A DNA stretch of 64,000 nucleotides. Origin: Burkholderiales bacterium. Its GTDB lineage: Bacteria > Pseudomonadota > Gammaproteobacteria > Burkholderiales > SG8-41. Location: assembly GCA_030683105.1 (NCBI GenBank), contig JAUXMZ010000066.1, positions 1-64,000 on the forward strand, written 5' to 3'. The notes beneath the pieces were generated by a model. It saw only the letters and a program-made list of their open reading frames with translations, did not search any database and had not been told where the DNA came from. Within the stretch, counting starts at the first letter, position 1. Each line of letters starts with the position of its first letter. This document shows positions 43,452-52,121 of the stretch, in pieces. Both the position numbers and the translations under genes were made by a program.

Positions 43452-44819
43452 ATGACTGAACGCGAAAACTCCGTTAGCTGGGAATATATATCGTCAATAC
43501 CGGGAATCGCCTGGCCCGCAATCGCCGCGCCGGGCGCCGCCCAGCTCTTGGCGTTGCAATTTCAATTCGAGCGGTCGCAATGGCTGGGTGCCGGTCAGAT
43601 CCATGAATTGCAACTGGGTCAGCTCGGTGCGCTGGCGCGACACGCTTTTCAGACTGTGCCGTATTACCGGCAACGCTGGCAGAAACTCTACGATCCCGGG
43701 GTGCCGCTGACAGCGGAGCTGTTGGCGCAATTGCCTCTGCTCGCACGCCGTGACCTTCAGGACAACTCCTACTCACTGAAAAGCACGGCTGCCCCGACCG
43801 AGCACGGGCCGGCGGTAGAGGGCAGAACGTCGGGCTCAACCGGCAGCCCGGTGCGCTCGCTCAAAAATGGATTGACGAGCCTGTTTTGGCGGGCATTCGC
43901 CCTGCGTGATCATCGTTGGCATGGCCGCGATCTTGGCGGCAAGCTGGCGGCCATACGCCAGGGTGCGCCGGACGCTGAAGCCGAGAGCTGGGGGCAGGTG
44001 ACCAACGGTGTGCTCGCAACAGGTCGTTCCTCCACGCTGGATATCAGAGCCAGCATTGATACGCAGTTGCGCTGGCTGGCGCAGCAGCAACCCGCTTATC
44101 TCCTGAGTTATCCGTCGAATATTGCCGGGCTGGCGCGGCAGTCGCTTGCCCGCGGCATCCGGTTTCCCGGGTTGCGCGAAGTGAGGACGATAGGCGAAGT
44201 TCTGACGCCGGAGACGCGCGCGCTGTGCCGGCAGGCGTGGGACGTGCCCGTGACGGACGCGTACTCCGCCGACGAGGTCGGTTATATCGCGCTGCAATGC
44301 CCGGTGCACGAGCATTACCATGTCCAGTCCGAAGGACTGCTGGTCGAGGTCATCGATGAGCAGGGCGCAGCCTGCGCGCCCGGAGCTGTCGGCCGGGTGG
44401 TGGTCACCGCGCTGCATAACTTCGCCATGCCATTAGTGCGTTATGCCATCGGCGATTATGCGGAAGTCGGCGCGCCTTGTGCGTGCGGGAGAGGCTTGCC
44501 GGTGCTCAAGCGCATCATGGGCAGAGTGCGCAATATGCTGATACTTGCCAATGGCGAAAGTTACTGGCCGATGCTGGGCACCCAAAGCTTCCCTGAATTA
44601 GCGCCGATATTGCAGCATCAGTTCGTGCAAAAAAGTCCGGCCTGTCTTGAACTGCGCCTGGTGACGGCGCGCACTCTGTCGCCACGGGAAGAGGACAATC
44701 TGCGCAAACACATTGAGTCACGGTTGCCGGTGCCGATGCAGCTGAATTTTGTTTATTGCGGTGAAATTTCCCGCGGCAAGAGCGGGAAGTTCGAGGACTT
44801 TGTCTCGGAAATGTCGTGA
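43452..44819 (+). CDS. PaaK/CapK-like adenylate-forming enzyme (copy 1)
   Basis: 455 residues of the phenylacetate-CoA ligase / CapK branch of the ANL superfamily. The ATP loop is EGRTSGSTGSPVRS; YSADEVGYIALQCP and VVVTALHNFAMPLVRYAIGDYAEVG are the core motifs, with CACGRGLPVLKRIMGR near the end of the large domain. Such enzymes adenylate a carboxylic acid and load it on CoA or another acceptor. Clearly paralogous to the protein at 48990: both begin with a QLLALQFQFERSQW-type segment and end in KFEDFVSEM. No strong ribosome binding site; GTG 43449 is an alternative start. Opens the first of two similar gene sets. Confidence 0.85.
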   Translation: MTERENSVSWEYISSIPGIAWPAIAAPGAAQLLALQFQFERSQWLGAGQIHELQLGQLGALARHAFQTVPYYRQRWQKLYDPGVPLTAELLAQLPLLARRDLQDNSYSLKSTAAPTEHGPAVEGRTSGSTGSPVRSLKNGLTSLFWRAFALRDHRWHGRDLGGKLAAIRQGAPDAEAESWGQVTNGVLATGRSSTLDIRASIDTQLRWLAQQQPAYLLSYPSNIAGLARQSLARGIRFPGLREVRTIGEVLTPETRALCRQAWDVPVTDAYSADEVGYIALQCPVHEHYHVQSEGLLVEVIDEQGAACAPGAVGRVVVTALHNFAMPLVRYAIGDYAEVGAPCACGRGLPVLKRIMGRVRNMLILANGESYWPMLGTQSFPELAPILQHQFVQKSPACLELRLVTARTLSPREEDNLRKHIESRLPVPMQLNFVYCGEISRGKSGKFEDFVSEMS

Positions 44820-44861
44820 ACCGGGAAGGTCGTTCGCCGCCGGGCCGGGACTGCATGATGT

Positions 44862-45737
44862 TCAGGATATTTTGGTTGCGATGACGCACGCATGTTCAGC
44901 GTTATTCGGAATTGCCAATCCACTGATGTTGCGGTCCGGAATATTTCCGGAGCTAACGAGCGAGAAGTCGTCGATGCGGAAGTTATTTGTCCTGAACAGG
45001 CTCATGATGTCGTCGGCTGAAAGGGCGTAGACGTGTAGTCGCTGGATGTAGTTCTCGACCCGCCGGGCGAATTCCTGCGGTTCGGGCTGCAATCCCGCCG
45101 GTAATTCCGCTGACTGTTGCATGACGCTTGCGCGGAATGTGGCCGCCTGGCTTTGCGAGAAACCGACTTTGTGTTGCGCGCTGGTCTCCCGGATACGATT
45201 GACGATTAATACCGACCCCCCCGGGTTGAGGATTTGCCTCCACTTTTCGACCACCTCGATCCTGCCGTGCGGCGCGAACTGGCCCAGGAAGGAATGGCCG
45301 CAGACCACGTCGAAAGGGATCGGGGCGCGGTAATCGAATATATTTACCCGTATGGTATTGATCTTATGCCCGACTCTGTCTGCGTACCAGTTATTGAGAA
45401 AGAGAGGCGTGTCGCAAGCGTCGAGAACGGTGATGTCGGCGTGAAGGTTGTGCGCTTTACAGGCCCAGATCACGTGGGCGAGGATAGAATAATCCGCCGC
45501 GCCGGAGATCAGTAATCGCAGGCGGTCGTATCGTTGCGACAAGGTTTCGAAGGCACCAAAGAAAAAATCAGCCTGATGTTCGGGCGTGGCGGCCAGCCCC
45601 ATCAGGCGCAGATCCTGCCACAGCCCGTGGTACCAGGCGCAATCTTCGCCAGACACCGGGTCTTTCCGGCATAGGCGCGATGCAGTTAGTCGCGCAAGCG
45701 GTGCACTGAGCGTCAATGGTTCTTTAATATCGGGCAT
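44862..45737 (-). CDS. SAM-dependent methyltransferase-like protein
   Basis: 291 residues. A Rossmann-type core is visible: LRLLISGAADYSILAHVIW (motif I-like, with G-A-A-D in place of GxGxG), ADITVLDACDTPLFLNNWYA (acidic residue after strand 2), FDVVCGHSFLGQF (strand 4) and KWRQILNPGGSVLIVNRI (motif after strand 5). This is typical of class I methyltransferases. It is transcribed against its neighbours, convergent with copy 1 of the PaaK-like gene and divergent from the outer-membrane protein gene at 46004. Substrate unknown; it could modify a product of the adjacent ligase or exoprotein. Confidence 0.72.
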   Translation of the reverse strand: MPDIKEPLTLSAPLARLTASRLCRKDPVSGEDCAWYHGLWQDLRLMGLAATPEHQADFFFGAFETLSQRYDRLRLLISGAADYSILAHVIWACKAHNLHADITVLDACDTPLFLNNWYADRVGHKINTIRVNIFDYRAPIPFDVVCGHSFLGQFAPHGRIEVVEKWRQILNPGGSVLIVNRIRETSAQHKVGFSQSQAATFRASVMQQSAELPAGLQPEPQEFARRVENYIQRLHVYALSADDIMSLFRTNNFRIDDFSLVSSGNIPDRNISGLAIPNNAEHACVIATKIS

Positions 45738-46003
45738 GGCTCACCGGCAAAGTAAAAGGGTCGCTGCGCGCGGCTGCAGCATATCATGATTTAACTATTT
45801 GATTATTAATAATATTATATTGTCTCACGCTGATGGTGCGGGAATGGCAACGTCAGAATCGGCACCCCTATGTTGCAGGTTTGCCTCATTGCATCCGCCA
45901 CAACGCGTCCATTTTTGACAGCGATGGAACGCAAGCATATCCTCTGAGGCTTGTAAGGTAAAAAGTAAAAATAAGAGTAAAGTAAAAGAAAAGGAAAACC
46001 GCC

Positions 46004-47335
46004 ATGCGTTCGGCTATTTGCGCTAAATCTACGCTGTTTTTCTTCCTCGTTTTCGCGTTTGTGGGCAATGCCCTGGCGGCTGATCCGGTCCTGGAAAACG
46101 CCAAGCGCTTCATGGCGCAAAAGAACCCCAAAGCGGCTTACGAACTGCTGGTGCCGCTGCAGTCTGCGCGCGCGGGCGACCCGGACTACGATTTCCTGCT
46201 GGGACTTGCGGCGCTGGATAGCGGCAAAGCATCCGAGGCGGTGTTCGCGCTGGAGCGGGTGCTGGCGGTCAATCCCAATCACACCCAGGCACGGGCGGAG
46301 ATCGCCCGGGCTTATTTTGTGCTCGGCGAGCGCCAGACGGCGAAACAGGAATTCGAATCGGTGCAGAAAATGGGCGTCCCCGCGGGGGCAGAGCCCATGA
46401 TCCAGAAATTTCTCGATGCGATCGAGCAGCTCGCCGCCTCCGAACGTACCCAGGTCAGGGGCTATGTCGAGCTGACCCTGGGCCACGATACCAACGTCAA
46501 CAGCGCGACCTCGGGTTCGCAAGTGGCGATTCCGGCATTTGGCGGCGCGATCTTCACGCTTGCTGATGCAGGGGTCAAGCAGGAGGACAACTTCGGTTCG
46601 GCCGGCGCCGGCATCAGCGTCAGGCATCCGCTTTCGAAAGAACTGGCGCTGTTCGGCGGTCTGAATCTCAACAAGAAGATCAACGACACCCAGGACAGGT
46701 TTGATACGGGTTCGTGGGACGGCAACGCCGGCATTTCCCTGACCCGGCAGAAAAACGTGTTTACCGCGGCGTTCCAGGCCAATAACTTTTACGTCGACAA
46801 CAGCCGTTTCCGCGACGCTTACGGCGTAACCGGGCAATGGCAGCACAATTACGACGCCCGCAACCAGGCCTCGGCCTACCTGCAGTACACCGAGTTGCAC
46901 TATCCTGGACAGGAGATACGCGACGCCCGCCGTTATGTGGGCGGGATGGCCTCCGCTCACGCCTTCGCCGCGAAAATGAGCCCCGTTGCCTATGCAGGCT
47001 TCTATTTTGGCGAAGAGCGGGAGAATGCTGCCGGGGTCCCCTGGCTGGGCCATGAACTTTTCGGCTCGCGGCTGGGCGGGCAGGTTACGTACAACGACAA
47101 GACGACTGTTTTTGCCAATGCCAGTATCGAAAGCCGGCGTTATGGCGGGAATGAGCCCTTCTTCCTGACCACCCGCAAAGATACCCAGTACGATCTGAGG
47201 ATAGGCGTAAATTATGCGCCCGAAAAGTATTGGACGGTCACGCCGTTGGTGAGCTTCACCCATGTTGATTCCAACATCCAGATCAATACGTTCAGGCGCA
47301 ATGTTTTTTCCGTAACGGTACGGCGGTCGTTCTGA
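46004..47335 (+). CDS. TPR plus outer-membrane beta-barrel protein (Slam/T11SS-like, copy 1)
   Basis: 443 residues with signal peptide (MRSAICAKSTLFFFLVFAFV, ending ALAA). The periplasmic part to about 140 has TPR repeats (PKAAYELLVPLQSARAGDPDYDFLLGLAAL, SEAVFALERVLAVNPNHTQARAEIARAYFVLGE). The remaining 300 residues alternate hydrophobic and polar residues in many short strands and end in an aromatic residue (VTVRRSF), the signature of a barrel inserted by BAM. The layout matches surface lipoprotein assembly modulators (DUF560, type XI secretion), but the match is by architecture. The FecR-domain protein 119 bases downstream is the candidate cargo. Paralogue at 50646. Confidence 0.75.
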   Translation: MRSAICAKSTLFFFLVFAFVGNALAADPVLENAKRFMAQKNPKAAYELLVPLQSARAGDPDYDFLLGLAALDSGKASEAVFALERVLAVNPNHTQARAEIARAYFVLGERQTAKQEFESVQKMGVPAGAEPMIQKFLDAIEQLAASERTQVRGYVELTLGHDTNVNSATSGSQVAIPAFGGAIFTLADAGVKQEDNFGSAGAGISVRHPLSKELALFGGLNLNKKINDTQDRFDTGSWDGNAGISLTRQKNVFTAAFQANNFYVDNSRFRDAYGVTGQWQHNYDARNQASAYLQYTELHYPGQEIRDARRYVGGMASAHAFAAKMSPVAYAGFYFGEERENAAGVPWLGHELFGSRLGGQVTYNDKTTVFANASIESRRYGGNEPFFLTTRKDTQYDLRIGVNYAPEKYWTVTPLVSFTHVDSNIQINTFRRNVFSVTVRRSF

Positions 47336-47454
47336 TCGGAACGCGTCAAGCCGCCAGGAAAACTCGGTTATCGGTCTTCGTGACATAGTGCCTGTAACCT
47401 CTTGATGAGGGCGTGATATGAGAAGCAGTGTGAATAGATCCCGGAGGTGCGGCC

Positions 47455-48960
47455 ATGTTTCCCCAAGATGAATTCAAATTAACCCGCCAGGCGGTGTTTG
47501 CGCTGCTCGTTTCCGCGGCGTTTTCCCAGACTGCGAATGCGGCGCCTGCGGGCACGGTGGTGTTCGCGGTGGGTGATGTCAGCGCGACCGCGGCCGATGG
47601 CAAGGTGCGCCCCCTGCTGAAGGGTACTGAAATTGCCGTAGGCGACACCATCGTCACCGGCGGCAATGGGCGCGCCCAGGTCCGCTTTACCGATGGTGCA
47701 TTCTCATCGTTTCAACCCGAGACCCGCTTCCGGGTCGATCAATATCAGTATGAGGGCAAGACCGACGGCAGCGAGAAAGGCTTTTTCAGCCTGCTCAAAG
47801 GCGCGCTGCGCACCGTTACCGGCGCGATCGGCCATGTCAACAAAAAGAGCTACCAGGTGGCCACGCCCACCGCGACCATAGGCATACGCGGCACCGAGTA
47901 CCTGGCGCGGGAGGGCAACAGCCTGAGTGTCAGCGTCGGCGAGGGCCAGATCGAAGTGTGCAACGCCGCGGGCTGCCTGGTGGTGGCCGATGGAGAGTCG
48001 GCCTTTGTCAAAGACGCATCGACTCAGCCCACGTTCACCCAGCAAAAAACCGAGGCGCCACCCGCTCCGCCCCAGGAGGCCAAACCTGAAGAGTTCAGGG
48101 TGGCGGAAAATCGCGATGCGACCGGCGGCTTGACCCTGGCACCGACCCTGCTATCTGGGCCGGGCTACCTCGGCGCTGCGGCAGGGCAAGTTTTTTTTAG
48201 TTACGATTGGTATTCTCCGTTTGTCGTGCATTCTGTTTTTATGCAGCCGGGCAATGCGGTCTTCGATGGCGCAGGCGTTCTCACCTCGTTCTCCGCGGAT
48301 GGCGCTGAGGGTTTTGGCGGATCCGTTTCAGCCACGGCAGGCGTTATTTCAGGCGGTTTCAATGATGGGATCATAGGTTGGGGCCGCTGGGACAGTGGCA
48401 CCGGGACCACGACAATACCTTACACGTGTGTTTTTGCCTGCGAAGGCTCGGGCCCGCTCAAGGATGTGCATTACGTCGTCGGCCAGCCTACGCCGGCGGC
48501 GGACATGATGGCGCTGTATAACGCCAACATGGTTGGAACCTATTCCCTGCTCGGGTTCACTTATCCGACTGCGCTGGACGGTTACGGCAATCGCACGGTC
48601 GGTACTCAGCCGGTGACTGGGTCCCTGACCGCTTATTTTGGATCCGGAAATCTGGGCGTGACGCTGGGTGTTCCCATAGGCGGGAACAACTTCAGCATCG
48701 ATGGGTATGCTTACTTCAATCCGACAGCCGTTAGCGGCCCCAATACCGCTCATCCTGCAGCGTTCATTGGCTATGGATCGGTAAGCGGCATGTCCTACGG
48801 CTACGCCGAAATAAGTGGCCTGTTTGCCGGTGCCAATGCATCGCGTGCCGGTCTGGTTTATCAGTTCGACACCTATTACGCAGCCAATCCGATCGGTACC
48901 GTCAGTGGCGCGGCGACATTCAAGCAAACGTCTCTCACTATGGGCTCGCCCCCTCAGTAG
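47455..48960 (+). CDS. FecR-domain exported protein with one C-terminal beta module
   Basis: 501 residues. Signal peptide to about 30 (ending ANAA). The FecR domain (about 30-180) is clear: GTVVFAVGDVSATAADGK, LLKGTEIAVGDTIVTGGNGRAQVRFTDGAFSSFQPETRFRVDQYQYEG and YQVATPTATIGIRGTEYLAREG. A Pro/Glu-rich linker (about 195-220) leads to a beta-rich module (about 240-501) with IGWGRWDSG, KDVHYVVGQ and SLTAYFGSGNLGVTLG. The same module occurs four times in the protein at 52122. There is no cytoplasmic N-terminus or membrane helix as in signalling FecR, so this is an exoprotein. GGAGG lies 7 bases before the ATG. Confidence 0.82.
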   Translation: MFPQDEFKLTRQAVFALLVSAAFSQTANAAPAGTVVFAVGDVSATAADGKVRPLLKGTEIAVGDTIVTGGNGRAQVRFTDGAFSSFQPETRFRVDQYQYEGKTDGSEKGFFSLLKGALRTVTGAIGHVNKKSYQVATPTATIGIRGTEYLAREGNSLSVSVGEGQIEVCNAAGCLVVADGESAFVKDASTQPTFTQQKTEAPPAPPQEAKPEEFRVAENRDATGGLTLAPTLLSGPGYLGAAAGQVFFSYDWYSPFVVHSVFMQPGNAVFDGAGVLTSFSADGAEGFGGSVSATAGVISGGFNDGIIGWGRWDSGTGTTTIPYTCVFACEGSGPLKDVHYVVGQPTPAADMMALYNANMVGTYSLLGFTYPTALDGYGNRTVGTQPVTGSLTAYFGSGNLGVTLGVPIGGNNFSIDGYAYFNPTAVSGPNTAHPAAFIGYGSVSGMSYGYAEISGLFAGANASRAGLVYQFDTYYAANPIGTVSGAATFKQTSLTMGSPPQ

Positions 48961-48989
48961 CGCAAACTGGTTTACGGCAGGATGATGCA

Positions 48990-50354
48990 TTGCTGATTCC
49001 CCGTAGTGTCGTGCCCGGCAACCTGTGGCCGGTGATTCCGGAGCCTGTGGGCGCGTCCATGCTGGCGATGCAGTTCCAGTTCGAGCAAAGCCAGTGGTGG
49101 CCGCCCGATGTCATCCGAAATAATCAAACCCGCCAGATCAGGCTGTTGCTCGACCATGCTGTAACCACAGTTCCTTACTACGGGAAACTGCTGGGAAAGG
49201 GCGCGGACGAGTTTGCCGGCATCGACTCGGATGAGTGGCGGCAAATCCCCATGTTGCGACGGGCTGATATACAGGCTGCGGGTGATACCTTGCTCAGCAA
49301 TGCGCTGCCGCCCGCGCATGGACGCAGGCTTGCCTATCAATCATCAGGATCCACGGGCGAGCCCATCAAGAGCTATGGCAGCGAACTCACGCTGTTTTTC
49401 ATCAATGCCCTCAACCTGCGCGATCATCTCTGGCATGATCGGAATTTGAGTGCCAAGATCGCGGCGATCCGCTCCAAAGTGACCGCCCAAACGCATCCGG
49501 GCTGGGGCATGGCCACCGATGTGGCATTCGACACCGGGCCGCTGGCGGCATTGGACATCGTAACCGACGTGGAAGCTCAGTTGCAGTGGCTGGTGCAACA
49601 GGATCCCGTTTATCTGCTGACTTCCCCTCCCAACGCCCTGGAATTGGCGCGCCTGAGCATCGCCACAGGGGTGAGGCCGGTGAATCTGCGGGAGGTAAGG
49701 ACATTTGGCGAGACCCTGCCGCAGGATTTGCGCATGACCTGCCGCAAGGCGTGGGGCGTGCCCGTGACCGATATCTACAGCGCCGAGGAGGTGGGAGCCA
49801 TCGCGCTGCAGTGTCCCGGGCATGAGCATTACCACGTGCAGGCGGAAAATCTCCTGGTGGAAATACTCGATGAACAGGGCCGGCCCTGCCGGCCCGGTGA
49901 AACAGGAAGAGTGGTCATCACCACGCTGCATAACTTCGCCATGCCGCTGGTGCGCTATGAGAACGGCGACTATGCCGAGGTGGGCGAGCCCTGTCCGTGC
50001 GGCCGCGGCCTGACGGTGCTGAAGCGGATCATGGGACGGCAGCGCAACATGGTGAGTCTGCCCGACGGCACCCGGCACTGGCCGAGTTTCCCGTCGGAAA
50101 CGTGGATGGACATTGCGCCGATCCGGCAAATCCAGCTCGTGCAGCGCACGCTGCAACAGATCGATGCGCGCATCGTGGCCTCGCGCGCCTTGACGCCGCA
50201 AGAGGAAAACAGCTTCATTCTTGCGTTGCAGGACTCGCTGGGTTATCCGTTCAACATCGTCGTAAATCGCGTGGATGCGATTCCTCGCGCGGCGAATTCC
50301 AAGTATGAAGACTTTATTTCGGAAGTCCCCCTGAACCCGTCTTCAACACCTTGA
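48990..50354 (+). CDS. PaaK/CapK-like adenylate-forming enzyme (copy 2)
   Basis: 454 residues, close paralogue of the protein at 43452. ATP loop YQSSGSTGEPIKSYGS; core YSAEEVGAIALQCPGHEHYHVQAENLLVEILDEQG; VVITTLHNFAMPLVRYENGDYAEVGEPCPCGRGLTVLKRIMGR. It ends KYEDFISEVPLNPSSTP. Starts at TTG 48990 behind AGGATGA, because both nearby ATG codons run straight into a stop. Only 29 bases separate it from the FecR gene upstream, so it is likely co-transcribed with the first set, linking the ligase with export of the FecR protein. Confidence 0.85.
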   Translation: MLIPRSVVPGNLWPVIPEPVGASMLAMQFQFEQSQWWPPDVIRNNQTRQIRLLLDHAVTTVPYYGKLLGKGADEFAGIDSDEWRQIPMLRRADIQAAGDTLLSNALPPAHGRRLAYQSSGSTGEPIKSYGSELTLFFINALNLRDHLWHDRNLSAKIAAIRSKVTAQTHPGWGMATDVAFDTGPLAALDIVTDVEAQLQWLVQQDPVYLLTSPPNALELARLSIATGVRPVNLREVRTFGETLPQDLRMTCRKAWGVPVTDIYSAEEVGAIALQCPGHEHYHVQAENLLVEILDEQGRPCRPGETGRVVITTLHNFAMPLVRYENGDYAEVGEPCPCGRGLTVLKRIMGRQRNMVSLPDGTRHWPSFPSETWMDIAPIRQIQLVQRTLQQIDARIVASRALTPQEENSFILALQDSLGYPFNIVVNRVDAIPRAANSKYEDFISEVPLNPSSTP

Positions 50355-50645
50355 CGAGATCGCGTCGTTGCGGTCGCGGGAGTTCGGCCCTGATCTGAAC
50401 GGTATTGTGTATGAGTCGTTTCAGGTGTTGCCGCTGCCGCGAAAAAGCACTCAAACGTACATTTATTAATTAATATAATCATATAGTTATACTTAGTCTA
50501 AGTCTTGATATTTTTTTTGCATAGTTTGGTGCATGATACCGTCATTCACGATGCGGGAAAGGTTGGTGGGCCATACGTCAGGCTCGGAATTTGCATGAAA
50601 ACGGGTTGCTAAGCATCAGGGAGTCGGAACAAGGGGGGGTAATTC
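50355..50645. promoter_or_regulatory. AT-rich upstream region of the second barrel gene
   Basis: No gene. The stretch 50455-50530 is strongly AT-rich, contains the small palindrome ACTTAGTCTAAGT (50491-50503) and a TTGATA (50505-50510) that could be a -35 box, though no good -10 follows at the right distance. It probably holds the promoter and a regulator site for the barrel/FecR gene pair. Confidence 0.4.
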
Positions 50646-52013
50646 GTGGCATCAGCTTCACACAGCACAAAACGGGCAGCGCAATTCAAGCTTTGGGCCG
50701 CAGCATCGGCCTTTTCTTTGATCTGTTCCGGTCTGGCGTCGGCAGCCTGGGCGCAACAAGCCGAGATGGAAAAGGCAGAAGCGTTGCTGAAGGCCGGGAA
50801 TCCTGCAGCGGCGTACACGCTGCTCGAACCGCTCGACGAGAAGTACGCCGGCGACGCGCGCTTTGACTATCTGCTGGGGATTGCGGCGCTCGACAGCGGC
50901 AAGGCGGACAAGGCGACTCTCGCTTTCGAACGTGTGCTGGCCGTGAATCCGAATTTCGCCGGCGCCCGTCTCGATATGGCGCGGGCCTATTTTCATCTGG
51001 GCGATCTGGCGCGCGCGAAAACCGAATTCGAAACTGTCCTGCAGCAGAATCCGCCGCCTGCCGCGCGCCAGACCGTGGAGCGTTACCTCAAGGCCATCGA
51101 AGAACGCTCGAAAATCCAGCAGACACAGATCTCCGGTTTTGCGGAGTTCGGCTTCGGCCATGACACGAACGTCAACAACTCGTCCTCGGCGACGTCCATC
51201 GCCGTGCCGGCCCTCGGCAACATCATTTTCACGCTCGATCCCCGGAACGTGCAGAAGAAAGACAATTACACAAGCTATGCGCTCGGCGCTGATGTCAACC
51301 ATAACCTGGGGCAGGGTTTCGCCGTGTCCGCCGGCGCTTCAACGCGCTATCGCGTCAACAGCACCGAGGACACGTTCGATTACAACAATTTCGAGGGCCA
51401 CGGCGGGGTTTCCTATGCCACGCAGTCCGCGTTGTTCCGCCTCGGGATCACGGGCGAGCGGTTTTACCTCGATCATGCGGTCAATCGCAACAGCACCGGA
51501 ATTAACGGCGATGCGCGCTATATGCTGAATCCGGCCAATGTCTTTTTGGCCTTTGCGCAGCACAACCGCTTCCGTTTCGAGCAGTCGGCGCTGACCATCA
51601 ACAATTTCGACCAATCGCTGCTAGGCGGTGGCTACCTGCGGCTGTTTGCGGATGGTGCGGGCGCGATTACTGCAAATGCGTTTGTCGGCACGGAAAAGGC
51701 CGACAGCGGCCGTGCGGACGGCAACAAGGACATCACCGGCATACGCCTGGGCGGGCAGTACCGGCTGCGCGATGACCTCGACCTGTTCGCGTCATTTGGC
51801 TTCCAGAAAGGCAAGTACGACAAGGAGAACGTCGCGTTCCAGACGCTGCGCGAAGACAAGCAGTCCGACGGCGTAATCGGGCTCACCTGGCGTTACGACA
51901 AGGACTGGACCGTGCGGCCGCAGATCTTGCGCATCCGCAACGATTCCAACATAGAAATCTACGGGTACAGCCGCATGGATTACTCGGTGACGATCCGGCG
52001 CGACTTTAAGTAA
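50646..52013 (+). CDS. TPR plus outer-membrane beta-barrel protein (Slam/T11SS-like, copy 2)
   Basis: 455 residues, paralogue of the protein at 46004. Signal peptide to about 37 (ASAAWAQQ). TPR part: AEALLKAGNPAAAYTLLEPLDEKYAGDARFDYLLGIAAL and ADKATLAFERVLAVNPNFAGARLDMARAYFHLGD. Barrel part from about 160 (ISGFAEFGFGHDTNVNNSSS), ending VTIRRDFK. Both copies share the start-of-barrel motif GHDTNVN and a terminal (S)VTVRR/VTIRR strand. The start is GTG 50646 with a G-rich site upstream. A hairpin (52021-52042) separates it from the giant FecR gene, its candidate cargo. Confidence 0.75.
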   Translation: MASASHSTKRAAQFKLWAAASAFSLICSGLASAAWAQQAEMEKAEALLKAGNPAAAYTLLEPLDEKYAGDARFDYLLGIAALDSGKADKATLAFERVLAVNPNFAGARLDMARAYFHLGDLARAKTEFETVLQQNPPPAARQTVERYLKAIEERSKIQQTQISGFAEFGFGHDTNVNNSSSATSIAVPALGNIIFTLDPRNVQKKDNYTSYALGADVNHNLGQGFAVSAGASTRYRVNSTEDTFDYNNFEGHGGVSYATQSALFRLGITGERFYLDHAVNRNSTGINGDARYMLNPANVFLAFAQHNRFRFEQSALTINNFDQSLLGGGYLRLFADGAGAITANAFVGTEKADSGRADGNKDITGIRLGGQYRLRDDLDLFASFGFQKGKYDKENVAFQTLREDKQSDGVIGLTWRYDKDWTVRPQILRIRNDSNIEIYGYSRMDYSVTIRRDFK

Positions 52014-52020
52014 TCGGGTA

Positions 52021-52042
52021 CCGGCCGCTGTCTGGCGGCCGG
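52021..52042 (+). promoter_or_regulatory. Intercistronic hairpin between barrel gene and giant FecR gene
   Basis: CCGGCCGC (52021-52028) pairs with GCGGCCGG (52035-52042) around TGTCTG. There is no T-run, so it is a stabilising or attenuating structure rather than a full terminator. It may set the ratio between the translocon-like protein and its presumed cargo. Confidence 0.5.
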
Positions 52043-52121
52043 AATGGCGGGTTTAAAGGTATTTAACGTGTCGGGTGCTGCAGAGTTTAATCCCGGCTGC
52101 ACGAAACTGGAGGCTACCATC